Shown here piece after piece: positions 43,936 to 53,362 of a stretch of DNA of 64,000 nt (its first letter is position 1; each line of letters begins with the position of its first letter). Under the pieces are notes generated by a model that searched no databases, was not told the DNA's origin, and worked only from the letters and a program-made list of their open reading frames with translations. The position numbers were made by a program, and so were the translations under genes. Origin of the DNA: Microbacterium arborescens (GTDB lineage Bacteria > Actinomycetota > Actinomycetes > Actinomycetales > Microbacteriaceae); the NCBI GenBank assembly GCA_003339645.1, contig QNUV01000041.1:372001-436000 (forward strand), in the 5' to 3' direction.

Positions 43936-45624
43936 ATGACGGCCGCGCGCGCCCGCTGGCGCGCGGTCGGCCGCCGCGGTGACGGCGACATCGACATCGC
44001 GGTCGTGGATGCCGCCGGCGCGGTGATCGAGCGCGGTCGTGTCAACGCTGGCGAGCTGGCGGGTGAGATCGCAGCCGATCCCGACGCACGATGGATCTGG
44101 TCGGATACGACGGCCTGGTACCACGACATCCTCGCCGCGGGGGTGCGTGTCGCGCGGTGCCACGACGTGCGCCTGTGCCATGCGATTCTTCGCGACAGCT
44201 CGCTCGTCACGGACGGCGCGAAGCTGCGGGCGGCGACCGTCTGGGATGCCGCGCCGGACGACCCGGTGTCTGACCGCGACGTCCTCTTCTCGCTCGAGCC
44301 GGCCGCCGACGCGCTCCCGCACGACCTCGACGCGACGCTGGCGGAGTTCGCGCGTCAGGCCCGGGCGATCGAGAGCGCGACCGACCCCGGCCGACTGCGC
44401 CTGCTGACGGCTGCGGAGTCCGCTGGAGCGCTCGTCGCCGTCGAACTGCATACCGCCGGCGTCCCGTGGAGCCGCGAGGTGCACGACGCGATCCTCGCCG
44501 ACGCGCTCGGTCCACGTCCGCGACCGGGTGAGCTGCCGAGTCTCGTACGCGACCTGGCCGACCAGGTGCGGGCCGCCCTCGGCGATCCGGCGGCGAGCCT
44601 CGACTCGCAGCCGCGACTGCTGCGCTCGCTGCACCGGGTGGGTGTGCTCGTCGAGTCGACGAGCAAGTGGGAGCTCCGACGTCACGACCACCCGGTCATC
44701 GAGCCGCTCCTAGCCTACAAGCGCGCGATGCGGCTGCTGAGCGCCAACGGCTGGGCGTGGATGGACGAGTGGATCCCGACCGGCCGGTTCCGTCCGGTCT
44801 ACGTGCCGGGAGGAGTCGTCACGGGTCGCTGGGCGTCATCGGGCGGGGGAGCGCTGCAGCTGCCGCGGATGCTGCGGCCGGCGGTGCGAGCCGACCCGGG
44901 GTGGCAGCTGGTGGTCGCGGACGTCGCTCAGCTCGAGCCGCGCATCCTCGCGGCGATGTCCGGCGATCTCGCTCTCGCCGACGCCGCGCGGGGGCGCGAC
45001 CTGTACGAGGGCATCGTGGCACGCGGCACCGTCCCGACGCGCCAGGAGGCGAAGATGGCGCTGCTCGGTGCGATGTACGGGGCGACGACCGGCGACAGCG
45101 GCCGGCTCGTCCCGTCGCTGCGCCGCGCCTACCCGAGGGCGATGGCCCTCGTCGATGACGCGGCGCGCGTGGGTGAGGAGGGCGGCTCGGTGCGCACGCT
45201 CCTCGGTCGCACCAGCCCGGCCCCGTCAGCCGGGTGGCGAGACCTCCAAGCGGATGCCGCCGAGCCCGAGGCATCCGACGCCATCAAGACGCTCGCGCGG
45301 TCACGGGCGCGCGAGCGCGGCCGCTTCACGCGCAATTTCGTCGTCCAAGGAACCGCCGCCGAGTGGGCGCTCGCCTGGCTCGCCGACCTGCGGCAGCGCC
45401 TGGCGTCGTTTCCGAGCGTCGGAGACCACCCCGTGACGGGGCGGGCGCACCTGGCGTTCTTCCTGCACGACGAGATCATCGTGCACACCCCGGTTGAACA
45501 CGCCGAGGCCGCTGCGGCAGCCGTTCGCGAGGCCGCAGATGCCGCCGGGCGGCTGCTCTTCGGCTCGTTCCCCCTCGACTTCCTGCTGGACGTGCGCATC
45601 GCGGCATCCGCCGATAAGAGCTGA
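43936..45624 (+). CDS. Bifunctional 3'-5' exonuclease/DNA polymerase I-like protein
   Basis: 562 residues, actinobacteria-specific second PolA-like protein. Motif A VVADVAQLEPRILAAMSGD and motif C HDEIIVHTP are those of family A polymerases; O-helix region RQEAKMALLGAMYG is present. The N-terminal part is a divergent exonuclease-like domain. It lacks the 5'-3' nuclease. Cytoplasmic. Role probably in DNA repair. Starts 7 bases after the zinc-ribbon gene. Confidence 0.9.
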   Translation: MTAARARWRAVGRRGDGDIDIAVVDAAGAVIERGRVNAGELAGEIAADPDARWIWSDTTAWYHDILAAGVRVARCHDVRLCHAILRDSSLVTDGAKLRAATVWDAAPDDPVSDRDVLFSLEPAADALPHDLDATLAEFARQARAIESATDPGRLRLLTAAESAGALVAVELHTAGVPWSREVHDAILADALGPRPRPGELPSLVRDLADQVRAALGDPAASLDSQPRLLRSLHRVGVLVESTSKWELRRHDHPVIEPLLAYKRAMRLLSANGWAWMDEWIPTGRFRPVYVPGGVVTGRWASSGGGALQLPRMLRPAVRADPGWQLVVADVAQLEPRILAAMSGDLALADAARGRDLYEGIVARGTVPTRQEAKMALLGAMYGATTGDSGRLVPSLRRAYPRAMALVDDAARVGEEGGSVRTLLGRTSPAPSAGWRDLQADAAEPEASDAIKTLARSRARERGRFTRNFVVQGTAAEWALAWLADLRQRLASFPSVGDHPVTGRAHLAFFLHDEIIVHTPVEHAEAAAAAVREAADAAGRLLFGSFPLDFLLDVRIAASADKS

Positions 45625-45648
45625 CGACGGGCGAAGGCGGCCCGCCGG

Positions 45649-45654
45649 TAGACT
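45649..45654 (+). promoter_or_regulatory. -10 box of rnpB
   Basis: TAGACT, 6 bases before the predicted RNA 5' end. Confidence 0.5.
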
Positions 45655-45659
45655 CGACG

Positions 45660-46028
45660 AGCGAATGGGTCGGCTGGACGGTCGCGTGGCGGGCAACCGC
45701 ACCGAGGAACGTCCGGGCTCCACAGGACAGGACGGTGGGTAACACCCACCCGGAGTGATCCGCGAGACAGTGCCACAGAAAGCAGACCGCCGGCGTCCGC
45801 GCCGGTAAGGGTGAAAGGGTGGTGTAAGAGACCACCGGGGTCGTGGCGACACGACTCGCACGGTAAACCTCGTCCGGAGCAAGGTCAGACAGGGGATGTT
45901 GACGCGGTCCGCCGAGTCCCCGGGTAGACCGCTGGAGCGGCACGGCAACGTGTCGCCGAGAGAGATGGCCGTCCACGGGGCTCACGCCCCCGGACAGAAC
46001 CCGGCGTACAGGCCGGCCCATTCGCCTA
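45660..46028 (+). ncRNA. rnpB: RNase P RNA, bacterial class A
   Basis: The catalytic RNA that trims tRNA 5' leaders. P1 is formed by GCGAATGGGTCGG (45661-45673) and CCGGCCCATTCGC (46013-46025), with one G-U. Conserved parts: GAGGAACGTCCGGGCTCC, CAGAAAGCAGACCG, AGGGTGAAAGGGTGG, GTAAGAGACCACCG, and ACAGAACCCGGCGTACAGGC near the 3' end. Both ends are approximate. The last 34 bases recur at 46811. Confidence 0.95.
45994..46027. repeat. Direct repeat copy 1 (3' end of rnpB), attL-like
   Basis: 34 bases, matched at 46811-46844 with one mismatch (C/T), 817 bases apart. Confidence 0.75.
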
Positions 46029-46138
46029 ACTGGCCCTGATCTGCACCTCAACCCGCGCCGGGCAGAGCGGACAGACCCCGGACTTCGCCCGCATCGGTCA
46101 GAACAGCAACACCTTCGCCGTCGCGGTCCGGGAAGGTC

Positions 46139-46262
46139 GACGGCGGGTACGTCTGCGGCGGGTGTGGGTACGAGATCGACATCCCGTGGTCGAGCGTGCC
46201 TCAGCAGCTGATGAGCTGCCCGGCCCCGCGGGGGCTGAGGTACGAGGGTGGGTCGTCTCCGC
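46139..46262 (+). pseudogene. Zinc-ribbon-like coding fragment
   Basis: In frame from 46139 reads DGGYVCGGCGYEIDIPW, then SSVPQQLMSC, a CxxC...C pattern typical of small phage or plasmid zinc-ribbon proteins. No start codon or full domain; it runs into the lipoprotein gene on the opposite strand. Confidence 0.35.
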
Positions 46263-46625
46263 CTAGTTTGTCGGCTGCGTCGCGAGCCATGCGAGGAACT
46301 CGTCGACGGCTTCAGGTGTGACGGTGAAGCCCATCTCCGCGGCCCGTTCCACGATGGCTGTGGTGGGGTCGCCTTCGGCGGCGGCGGCCTCGATCTGTTG
46401 CAGCGCCCACGTCTGCTGCTCCGGTGTCGCATCCTCCCAAACATCCTTCATCGCGTCGACCTCGTCAGCGACGGGCGTTCCAACGATCTCGGTCGGGGTG
46501 GGGAGAGCAGTGGGTGCTGGGGGTGGGGTGGCGGCGCGAGTGGCTTCCACCTCGGGCGACGAGACGGCGCATCCGGCGAGCAGCAGTGTGAGCGTCGCTG
46601 TCGACGCGAGAAGGATGCGGTTCAT
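46263..46625 (-). CDS. Small lipoprotein, unknown function
   Basis: 120 residues. Signal MNRILLASTATLTLLLAGC with lipobox LAGC; then a Pro/Thr linker and a helical domain (VDAMKDVWEDATPEQQTWALQQ). TAGACT stands 6 bases before the ATG. It is the only intact gene in the rnpB-flanked insertion. Confidence 0.78.
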   Translation of the reverse strand: MNRILLASTATLTLLLAGCAVSSPEVEATRAATPPPAPTALPTPTEIVGTPVADEVDAMKDVWEDATPEQQTWALQQIEAAAAEGDPTTAIVERAAEMGFTVTPEAVDEFLAWLATQPTN

Positions 46626-46659
46626 CCCGCGAGTCTACGAAAGGCTAGGTGTGCGTCAG

Positions 46660-46810
46660 CGCAAACGCTCGGCACCCTCTGGGAGGCTATCGCCGACTCG
46701 GGGCAGGAGCACCCGTCAGCACACTGGTACGCCCATCGTCAGATTCTGGCCGCTGACCGGGAAGAACATCACTCAGCCGCAAAAGCCATACAGGGCCTAC
46801 ACGTTGTGCC
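46660..46810 (+). pseudogene. Protein-like coding remnant before distal repeat
   Basis: A frame beginning AQTLGTLWEAIADSGQEHP and continuing HWYAHRQILAADREEHH has Trp, Tyr, His and Glu content unlike a shadow frame. No start is seen. It runs into the rnpB repeat copy 2. Family not recognised. Confidence 0.3.
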
Positions 46811-46844
46811 ACAGAACCCGGCGTACAGGCTGGCCCATTCGCCT
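46811..46844. repeat. Direct repeat copy 2, displaced rnpB end (attR-like)
   Basis: ACAGAACCCGGCGTACAGGC, then TGGCCCATTCGCCT; 33 of 34 bases match copy 1. Confidence 0.75.
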
Positions 46845-46957
46845 CGCCCGCCTGAGGTGGGGCGCATCTCCACGAATCGCGCGCGGCTCGAACTGCGCTC
46901 GATCCGCAGAAGTGCGCCTGACGCCCGAGTGGCCGCCGCAAACCGACCGTGCGACGG

Positions 46958-47782
46958 TCAGTGGGCGGTCGTGCCGGCGAGGTCTTCCGTCGTCTCGTCG
47001 AGGACACCGGGGCGTTCGCCCGCGAGCGCGAGAGCCGCTGCGCCGATGATGCCGGCGTTGTTGCGGTGCACGGCAGGCACGATCGGCGTCTTCAGGTCGA
47101 GCAGCGGCAGGAACTTGTCGGCGTGCTTGGACACTCCGCCGCCCACGACGAACAGGTCGGGGGAGAAGAGGAACTCGATGTGGCTGTAGTACCACTGCAG
47201 CCGCTCGGCCCACTCGGGCCAGTCGAGCTGGTCGCGCTCCATCGCGGAGTATGCGGCCCACGCCTCGGCGTCCTTGCCGTGCTTCGCCCGGTGGACGTGG
47301 CCGAGCTCGGAATTGGGGATCAGGACGCCGTTGTAGATCATGGCCGAGCCGATGCCGGTGCCGAGGGTCGTCAGGATGACGAGCCCGTCCTGGCCGCGTG
47401 CGGCGCCGTAACGCAGCTCGGCGACCCCGGCGACATCCGCGTCGTTGGCGAAGTGGATCTGACGGCCGAGCCCCTTCTCGAAGAAGCTCTCGGCCTCGAA
47501 ATCGATCCAGGTGTCGGCGACGTTGGCCGCCGACAGGGTGCGGCCGTTCTTCACGATCGCGGGGAAAGCCACGCCGAGCGGAACGTCACCCGCGTCGGTC
47601 ACCTCGAGGCGGTCGAGCACGACCTTGACGGCATCCAGGACGTCTTCGGGCTCGGCGCCCTTCGGGGTGGCGACCTTGATGCGGTCGGTCAGGAGCTCGC
47701 CGGTCGACAGGTCGACGACGGCTCCCTTGATCCCGGTTCCCCCGATGTCCACTCCGACGGCCCGCGTCGCACTCGCACTCAT
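46958..47782 (-). CDS. ppgK: Polyphosphate glucokinase
   Basis: 274 residues, ROK-type kinase. Phosphorylates glucose with polyphosphate (or ATP). GVDIGGTGIKGAVVD phosphate loop, FANDADVAGVAELRYGAARG with the catalytic Asp, LGTGIGSAM, and ELGHVHRAKHGKDAEA, the PpgK-specific polyphosphate-site segment. ATG at 47782 with TAGGCT 7 bases upstream; a GTG at 47803 is unlikely. Confidence 0.95.
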   Translation of the reverse strand: MSASATRAVGVDIGGTGIKGAVVDLSTGELLTDRIKVATPKGAEPEDVLDAVKVVLDRLEVTDAGDVPLGVAFPAIVKNGRTLSAANVADTWIDFEAESFFEKGLGRQIHFANDADVAGVAELRYGAARGQDGLVILTTLGTGIGSAMIYNGVLIPNSELGHVHRAKHGKDAEAWAAYSAMERDQLDWPEWAERLQWYYSHIEFLFSPDLFVVGGGVSKHADKFLPLLDLKTPIVPAVHRNNAGIIGAAALALAGERPGVLDETTEDLAGTTAH

Positions 47783-47860
47783 ACGGCTCAGCCTATCGAG
47801 CACGAGCCGCGCGGATTAGGCTCGGACCGAGCGCCACCGCAGGCGCAGTCTGGAGCGACC

Positions 47861-48082
47861 ATGCCCGAGAGCGACGGCGAGTACTGGTACAACCTCACGA
47901 CGCACGAGGTCGAGCGCGGCAAGCAGTCGCCCGGCGCCGATCGTGCCGGTCCGTTCGCCTCGGCAGAAGAGGCGGCCCGGGCGCCGCAGATCATGGCGCA
48001 GCGGGCGCAGGCGTGGCGCGAGGACGAGGCTCAGGAAGACGACTGGGGCACGCCGCCGTCGGAGGGCGCTCGCCGCCAGTAG
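47861..48082 (+). CDS. Small conserved actinobacterial protein (SPOR-like)
   Basis: 73 residues. YWYNLTTHEVERGKQSPGADRAGPF and EEAARAPQIMAQRAQAWREDEA are typical of a small family next to glnA2 in actinobacteria. GGAG lies 6 bases before the ATG. Function not known. Confidence 0.85.
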   Translation: MPESDGEYWYNLTTHEVERGKQSPGADRAGPFASAEEAARAPQIMAQRAQAWREDEAQEDDWGTPPSEGARRQ

Positions 48083-48115
48083 TCTGGGATCCGACCCTGT
48101 CTCGGAGAGGACGCG

Positions 48116-49453
48116 ATGGACAAGCAGCGGGACTTCGTACTGCGAACGATCGAGGAGCGCGGCGTCAAGTTCGTGCGGCTCTGGTTCACCGATGTGATCG
48201 GCACCCTGAAGTCGGTGGCGATCGCGCCGGCCGAGGTCGAGGGCGCGTTCGCCGAGGGGCTCGGGTTCGACGGTTCGGCCATCGAGGGGCTTACGCGCAG
48301 CTACGAGTCCGACCTGCTCGCCCACCCGGATCCGACGACGTTCCAGCTTCTGCCCTGGCGCGGTGAGATCGACCCCACCGCTCGGATGTTCTGCGACATC
48401 ACGACGCCCGACGGCCAGCCCGCGGTCGCCGACCCTCGCAACGTTCTCAAGCGAACCCTCGCGAAGGCCGCCGATGCCGGATTCACGTTCTACACGCACC
48501 CCGAGATCGAGTTCTACCTGCTGAAGTCGTCGTCGTACGGGCCGGACGGTCCCGAGCCGGTCGATTCCGCCGGCTACTTCGACAACGTCCCCGGCGGCAC
48601 GGCCCACGACTTCCGCCGGCGCTCGGTGCGGATGCTGGAAGACCTCGGCATCTCCGTCGAGTACAGCCACCACGAGGGCGGTCCGGGCCAGAACGAGATC
48701 GACCTGCGCTACGCCGACGCCCTCGCGACAGCCGACAACATCATGACGTTCCGGACCGTCATCAAGGAGGTGGCGATCGAGCAGGGTGTGTACGCGACGT
48801 TCATGCCGAAGCCCCTCGGCGGCCACCCGGGCAGCGGAATGCACACCCACATGTCGCTCTTCGAGGGTGACGTGAACGCCTTCTACGAAGAGGGTGCGCA
48901 GTACCAGCTTTCGCAGACCGGTCGGCAGTTCATCGCCGGTCTCCTGCGCCACGCGAACGAGATCTCGGCGGTCACCAACCAGTTCGTCAACTCGTACAAG
49001 CGGCTGTGGGGCGGCGACGAGGCCCCGAGCTTCATCACATGGGGTCACAACAACCGCTCGGCTCTCGTGCGCGTGCCGATGTACAAGCCCAACAAGAGCC
49101 AGTCCTCGCGTGTCGAGTACCGGGCGCTGGACTCGGCTGCGAACCCGTACCTCGCCTACGCGCTGCTGCTGGCCGCGGGCCTCAAGGGCATCGAAGAGGG
49201 CTACGAGCTGCCGGCCGAGGCCGAGGACAATGTCTGGTCGCTCACCGACTCCGAGCGGCGCGCCCTCGGCTACGCGCCCCTGCCCGCGAGCCTCGACCAC
49301 GCCCTCGAGTACATGGAGGAGTCCGAGCTCGTCGCCGAGACGCTCGGCGAGCAGGTGTTCAACTACGTGCTGCTGAACAAGCGTCGCGAGTGGCAGAACT
49401 ACCGCGCCCAGGTGACGCCGTTCGAGCTCAAGAGCAACCTGGAGATGCTCTGA
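48116..49453 (+). CDS. glnA: Glutamine synthetase, type I (GlnA2-like)
   Basis: 445 residues. GSI-alpha type: KFVRLWFTDVIGTLKSV, GFDGSAIEGL, and HHEGGPGQNEID ATP-site motif. It lacks the adenylylation Tyr (NLYELPP) of the beta type, so GlnE is unlikely to modify it. GGAGAGGACGCG before ATG. Next gene is glnE, a standard actinobacterial order. Confidence 0.95.
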   Translation: MDKQRDFVLRTIEERGVKFVRLWFTDVIGTLKSVAIAPAEVEGAFAEGLGFDGSAIEGLTRSYESDLLAHPDPTTFQLLPWRGEIDPTARMFCDITTPDGQPAVADPRNVLKRTLAKAADAGFTFYTHPEIEFYLLKSSSYGPDGPEPVDSAGYFDNVPGGTAHDFRRRSVRMLEDLGISVEYSHHEGGPGQNEIDLRYADALATADNIMTFRTVIKEVAIEQGVYATFMPKPLGGHPGSGMHTHMSLFEGDVNAFYEEGAQYQLSQTGRQFIAGLLRHANEISAVTNQFVNSYKRLWGGDEAPSFITWGHNNRSALVRVPMYKPNKSQSSRVEYRALDSAANPYLAYALLLAAGLKGIEEGYELPAEAEDNVWSLTDSERRALGYAPLPASLDHALEYMEESELVAETLGEQVFNYVLLNKRREWQNYRAQVTPFELKSNLEML

Positions 49454-49457
49454 GGTC

Positions 49458-52448
49458 ATGACCCGGTCACCTCGTTCGACCGGGCTGACGGGGCTGGCCC
49501 GGGCGGGCTTCGATGACCTCGCGCGCGCGGACGCCGACCTCGCCGAGCTCACCGAGCTGACCGGCATCGAGCGTGAGGAGCTCGTCGGATCGGCGGAGCT
49601 GGCGGCGGACCCCGACGGAGCGGTGGCGGCGCTCCTGCGCATCGCGCGGCGGGATGCCGAGATCGTCACCGACGCGCTGAGACGGCGGCCTGCGGCGGTG
49701 TGGTCCGTTCTCGGCGCGTCAGTCGGGCTGGCCGACTTCTATCTGCGGCATCCCGAGGAGCTCGCCGATCTCGCCTCCGAGGGCGACGGGCTCCCGACAC
49801 GCGACGAGTTGATCGTGCAGATGCTGGATGCCGTCGGCGCCGAGGACGGCTTCGCGGCCTCCTCGGGTGACGATGCCTGGGTCGCGCTGCGGGTGCGCTA
49901 CCGCCGGATGCTGGCGCGCATCGCACGGTTCGACCTGGCGGCATCCGATCCGACGATCATCCTGCACGCGGTCGCCGCCGCGCTCGCGGACGCCGCCGGT
50001 GCGGCCCTCGAGGCCTCCCTCGCCGTGGCACGCAGCAGGCTCGTCGCGGGTGTCCCGGGTGCCGGTCGTTTCGAGCGCGACGCGGTCGCCGCGACGCGCC
50101 TCGCCGTCATCGGAATGGGCAAGTCCGGGGCGCGCGAGCTGAACTACGTCAGTGACGTCGACGTCATCTTCGTCGGAGGATCGGCTGACGAAGACACCGT
50201 CTCGGAGTCGCAGGCCGTGGAGATCGCCACGCGGCTGGCGATCCAGACGATGCGCGGCATCTCGGAAGTGGAGATCGAGCCGCCCCTGTGGGAGGTCGAT
50301 CCGAACCTGCGCCCGGAAGGGAAGCAGGGCGCACTCGTGCGCACCCTCGACTCGCACATCGCCTACTACGACCGCTGGGCCAAGAGCTGGGAGTTCCAGG
50401 CCCTGCTCAAAGCCCGTCCGCTGGCCGGCGACGTGCAGCTCGGCGAGCAGTATGTCGACGCCGTGCAACCGATGGTGTGGGCGAGCGCGGCCCGCGAGAA
50501 CTTCGTCGAGAGCGTGCAGAAGATGCGGGAGCGGGTGACCGACCACATCCCTCCGGCCGAGGTCGCGCGGCAGCTCAAGCTCGGGCCGGGCGGCATCCGC
50601 GATGTCGAGTTCACCGTCCAGCTGCTGCAGCTCGTGCACGGCGCGACCGACGACCGTATCCGGGAGCGCTCGACTCTCGACGCGCTGGACGCGCTCGTGT
50701 CGGAGGGATACATCGGACGCGAAGATGCGTCGCGCTTCGCGCTCGACTACCGGCGTCTGCGCGTCATGGAGCACAGGCTGCAGCTGCGCGAACTGCGCCG
50801 GACCCACCTCATGCCCGAAGACGGGGCGGCGCTGCGCACACTCGCTCGGTCGTCGCGCATCGGCGACGGCGGCGACCGGGTCGTCGCGGTGTGGGAGGAG
50901 ATCAAGCGCGAGGTGCGCGAGATCCACGTGCGGCTGTTCTACCGGCCGCTGCTCTCGGCGGTCGCGGCGCTGCCCGCTGACGAGCAGACGCTCTCGCCCG
51001 AGGCAGCGAGGGCGCGGCTCGCCGCCATCGGGTTCCGTGACCCCGCGGGCGCGCTGCGGCACATCGGGGCGCTGACGAGCGGCCTCAGCCGGAAGGCCGT
51101 CATCCAGCGGCACCTCATGCCGGTCATGATCCGCTGGTTCGCCGACGGAGTCGATCCCGACTACGGGCTGCTGGCGTTCCGGCGCATCAGCGAGCGGCTG
51201 GGGAACACGCCGTGGTTCCTTCGGATGCTGCGCGACTCGTCGGGAGCCGCCGAGAGTCTCACCCGGCTGCTCTCGGGCTCGCGCTACGTCGGTGAACTGA
51301 TGGAGTGGATCCCCGAGTCGATCGCCTGGCTCGATTCGCCCGATCAACTGCGGCCCCGACCCGGATTCGTGCTTCAGGAAGAGGCGCGGGCCATTCAGAC
51401 CCGGCATGCCTCGATCGACGACGCGATGTCGGCGGTCCGGGCCCTCCGCCGGCGAGAGCTGCTGCGCCTCGCGATGGCGGCCGTCGTCGGCGAGCTATCG
51501 ATCGAAGAGCTCGCCGAAGGCCTGACCACCGTCACGGAGGTCACGATCCAGGCGACACTGCGCGCCGTGCGGCGCGAGGTGGTACCGGTCGAAGACGACC
51601 GCCTCGATTTCTCCGTCATCGCGATGGGGCGTTTCGGGGGTTCCGAGCTCGGGTTCGGCTCGGACGCCGACATCATCTACGTCTTCGACGCGAACGGCGT
51701 GCCGGCGCAGCGCGCTCAGGAACTCGCCCTCCAGCTCGTTCAGGGTGTGCGCCGATACTCCGAGGATCATCGCCTGCCGCTCGAGCTCGACGCGGGGCTG
51801 CGACCCGAAGGGCGGAACGGCCCGCTCGTGCGTTCGCTGGAGTCGTACGCGGAGTATTACCGGCGCTGGTCCCTGTCGTGGGAGGCGCAGGCCCTTCTGC
51901 GCGCACGTGGCGTCGCGGGCAGCGTGACGCTCATCGATCGCTTCCTCGCGCTGGCCGATGACCTGCGCTATCCGGTGGCCCCCGATCCTCAAGGTCTCCG
52001 TGAGATCCGGCGCATCAAGGCCCGGGTCGAGAGCGAGCGACTGCCGCAGGGACAGGACCGCTCTCGGCATCTCAAGCTCGGTCCCGGCGGTCTGAGCGAC
52101 GTCGAGTGGCTCGTGCAGCTCATCCAGCTCGAGCACGCCCACCGGGTGCCGGGCCTGCGCACGACCTCGACCATCGCGGCCCTCGAGGCGGCCGTCGAAG
52201 CCGAGCTCATCCCGCGCGATGCCGCGGAGAAGCTCGCGGCGGCGTGGCGGCTGGCCAGTCGGCTCCGGTCGGCGAACACCCTGCTGTCGGGACAGACGAG
52301 CGACGTCCTGCCGACCGATCGCGGTCGACTGGACGGAATCGGTCGTTTGCTGGAGTATCCGGCGCGATCGGCGACCATCGTGGAGGAGGATTGGATGCGC
52401 GCTGCGCGTCAAGCCCGCCGCGTGTTCGAGAAGCTCTTCTACGGCTAA
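49458..52448 (+). CDS. glnE: Bifunctional glutamine synthetase adenylyltransferase/deadenylylase
   Basis: 996 residues. Two nucleotidyltransferase domains: GMGKSGARELNYVSDVDVIFV near residue 220 and AMGRFGGSELGFGSDADIIYVF near 720, each followed by helical domains. Adenylylates the beta-type GlnA (at 55.6 kb) when nitrogen is abundant. Begins 4 bases after the GlnA2 stop, so it is co-transcribed. Confidence 0.97.
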   Translation: MTRSPRSTGLTGLARAGFDDLARADADLAELTELTGIEREELVGSAELAADPDGAVAALLRIARRDAEIVTDALRRRPAAVWSVLGASVGLADFYLRHPEELADLASEGDGLPTRDELIVQMLDAVGAEDGFAASSGDDAWVALRVRYRRMLARIARFDLAASDPTIILHAVAAALADAAGAALEASLAVARSRLVAGVPGAGRFERDAVAATRLAVIGMGKSGARELNYVSDVDVIFVGGSADEDTVSESQAVEIATRLAIQTMRGISEVEIEPPLWEVDPNLRPEGKQGALVRTLDSHIAYYDRWAKSWEFQALLKARPLAGDVQLGEQYVDAVQPMVWASAARENFVESVQKMRERVTDHIPPAEVARQLKLGPGGIRDVEFTVQLLQLVHGATDDRIRERSTLDALDALVSEGYIGREDASRFALDYRRLRVMEHRLQLRELRRTHLMPEDGAALRTLARSSRIGDGGDRVVAVWEEIKREVREIHVRLFYRPLLSAVAALPADEQTLSPEAARARLAAIGFRDPAGALRHIGALTSGLSRKAVIQRHLMPVMIRWFADGVDPDYGLLAFRRISERLGNTPWFLRMLRDSSGAAESLTRLLSGSRYVGELMEWIPESIAWLDSPDQLRPRPGFVLQEEARAIQTRHASIDDAMSAVRALRRRELLRLAMAAVVGELSIEELAEGLTTVTEVTIQATLRAVRREVVPVEDDRLDFSVIAMGRFGGSELGFGSDADIIYVFDANGVPAQRAQELALQLVQGVRRYSEDHRLPLELDAGLRPEGRNGPLVRSLESYAEYYRRWSLSWEAQALLRARGVAGSVTLIDRFLALADDLRYPVAPDPQGLREIRRIKARVESERLPQGQDRSRHLKLGPGGLSDVEWLVQLIQLEHAHRVPGLRTTSTIAALEAAVEAELIPRDAAEKLAAAWRLASRLRSANTLLSGQTSDVLPTDRGRLDGIGRLLEYPARSATIVEEDWMRAARQARRVFEKLFYG

Positions 52449-52456
52449 GGGGAAAC

Positions 52457-53359
52457 ATGTCGGTTGGTCTGCTGGCTGTCGTCGACGACATCCTGAGCGC
52501 GGCTCTGCGCGCCTCCGCGAAGTCGGCGGGTGTCGTGATCGACGATGCCGCCGTGACGCCGCAGTACGTCCAGGGGATCACCCCCGCCAGAGAGCTGCCC
52601 GTCGTGGCGAAGATCGCGCTCGGGTCGATCGCGAACAAGTTCCTCATCATCATCCCGGTGGCGCTGCTGCTGACCGCGTTCGCGCCGGCCGTGCTGCCCT
52701 TCCTCCTCATCCTCGGCGGGATGTTCCTCTGCTACGAGGGAGCCGAGAAGGTGCTGGAGTGGTTCGGTGTGCACCACGGAGCGGACGACGACGGTCCGCG
52801 CGACGAGAAGAAGCTCGTGCTCGGCGCCGTTCGCACCGACCTCATCCTGTCGGCCGAGATCATGCTCATCTCATTGTCGAATCTCGACGAGGGGATGGGT
52901 ATCTGGCAGACCCTGGCGGTCCTCGCGGTGATCGCCCTGCTCATGACGGGGATCGTCTACGGCGCCGTCGCCCTGTTGGTGAAGATCGACGACATCGGCC
53001 TGCGGATGGCGAAGAACCCGTCGTCACGCGTCCGGCACACCGGCATGCGGATCGTCCGGTCGATGCCCGCCGTGTTCCGCGTGATCAGCGTCGTGGGAAC
53101 GGTCGCGATGCTGTGGGTCGGCGGACACCTCGTGCTCGCGAACCTCGGCGAGGTGGGTGTGACTTTCACCCTCGACCTTCTGCACGGGGTGGAGCACCTT
53201 CTCGAAGCCGCGGGCGGTGTCGTCGTCTGGATCGGTGAGACCGCCGTCTCGGCCGTCGCCGGGCTGCTCGTCGGCCTCGTCATCGTCGGGGTGCTGACCG
53301 TGCTCCGGCGCCTCCGCAACGGCGAACCGCAGCACGCCGGAGGCGCCGGCACGCACTGA
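52457..53359 (+). CDS. DUF808 family membrane protein
   Basis: 300 residues, about six helices. VGLLAVVDDILSAALRASAKSAGVV and GMFLCYEGAEKVLEW are typical of DUF808 (YedI). Function unknown. ATG with AAGGGGAAAC upstream, 8 bases after glnE. Longer frame to 52106 is a shadow. Confidence 0.92.
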   Translation: MSVGLLAVVDDILSAALRASAKSAGVVIDDAAVTPQYVQGITPARELPVVAKIALGSIANKFLIIIPVALLLTAFAPAVLPFLLILGGMFLCYEGAEKVLEWFGVHHGADDDGPRDEKKLVLGAVRTDLILSAEIMLISLSNLDEGMGIWQTLAVLAVIALLMTGIVYGAVALLVKIDDIGLRMAKNPSSRVRHTGMRIVRSMPAVFRVISVVGTVAMLWVGGHLVLANLGEVGVTFTLDLLHGVEHLLEAAGGVVVWIGETAVSAVAGLLVGLVIVGVLTVLRRLRNGEPQHAGGAGTH

Positions 53360-53362
53360 GCG

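Larger units (their letters stand above)
46028..46844. mobile_element. Degraded insertion between rnpB 3' repeats
   Basis: The stretch between the two copies of the rnpB end holds one intact lipoprotein gene and coding debris, and looks less GC-rich in parts than the flanks. No integrase is visible. The arrangement is that of an element integrated in the 3' end of a stable RNA gene, which then lost its integrase. Confidence 0.55.

Noticed and set aside
45476-46444. Long frames across rnpB
   Set aside because: They cross a structured RNA and have repetitive, Arg/Ser-rich translations.
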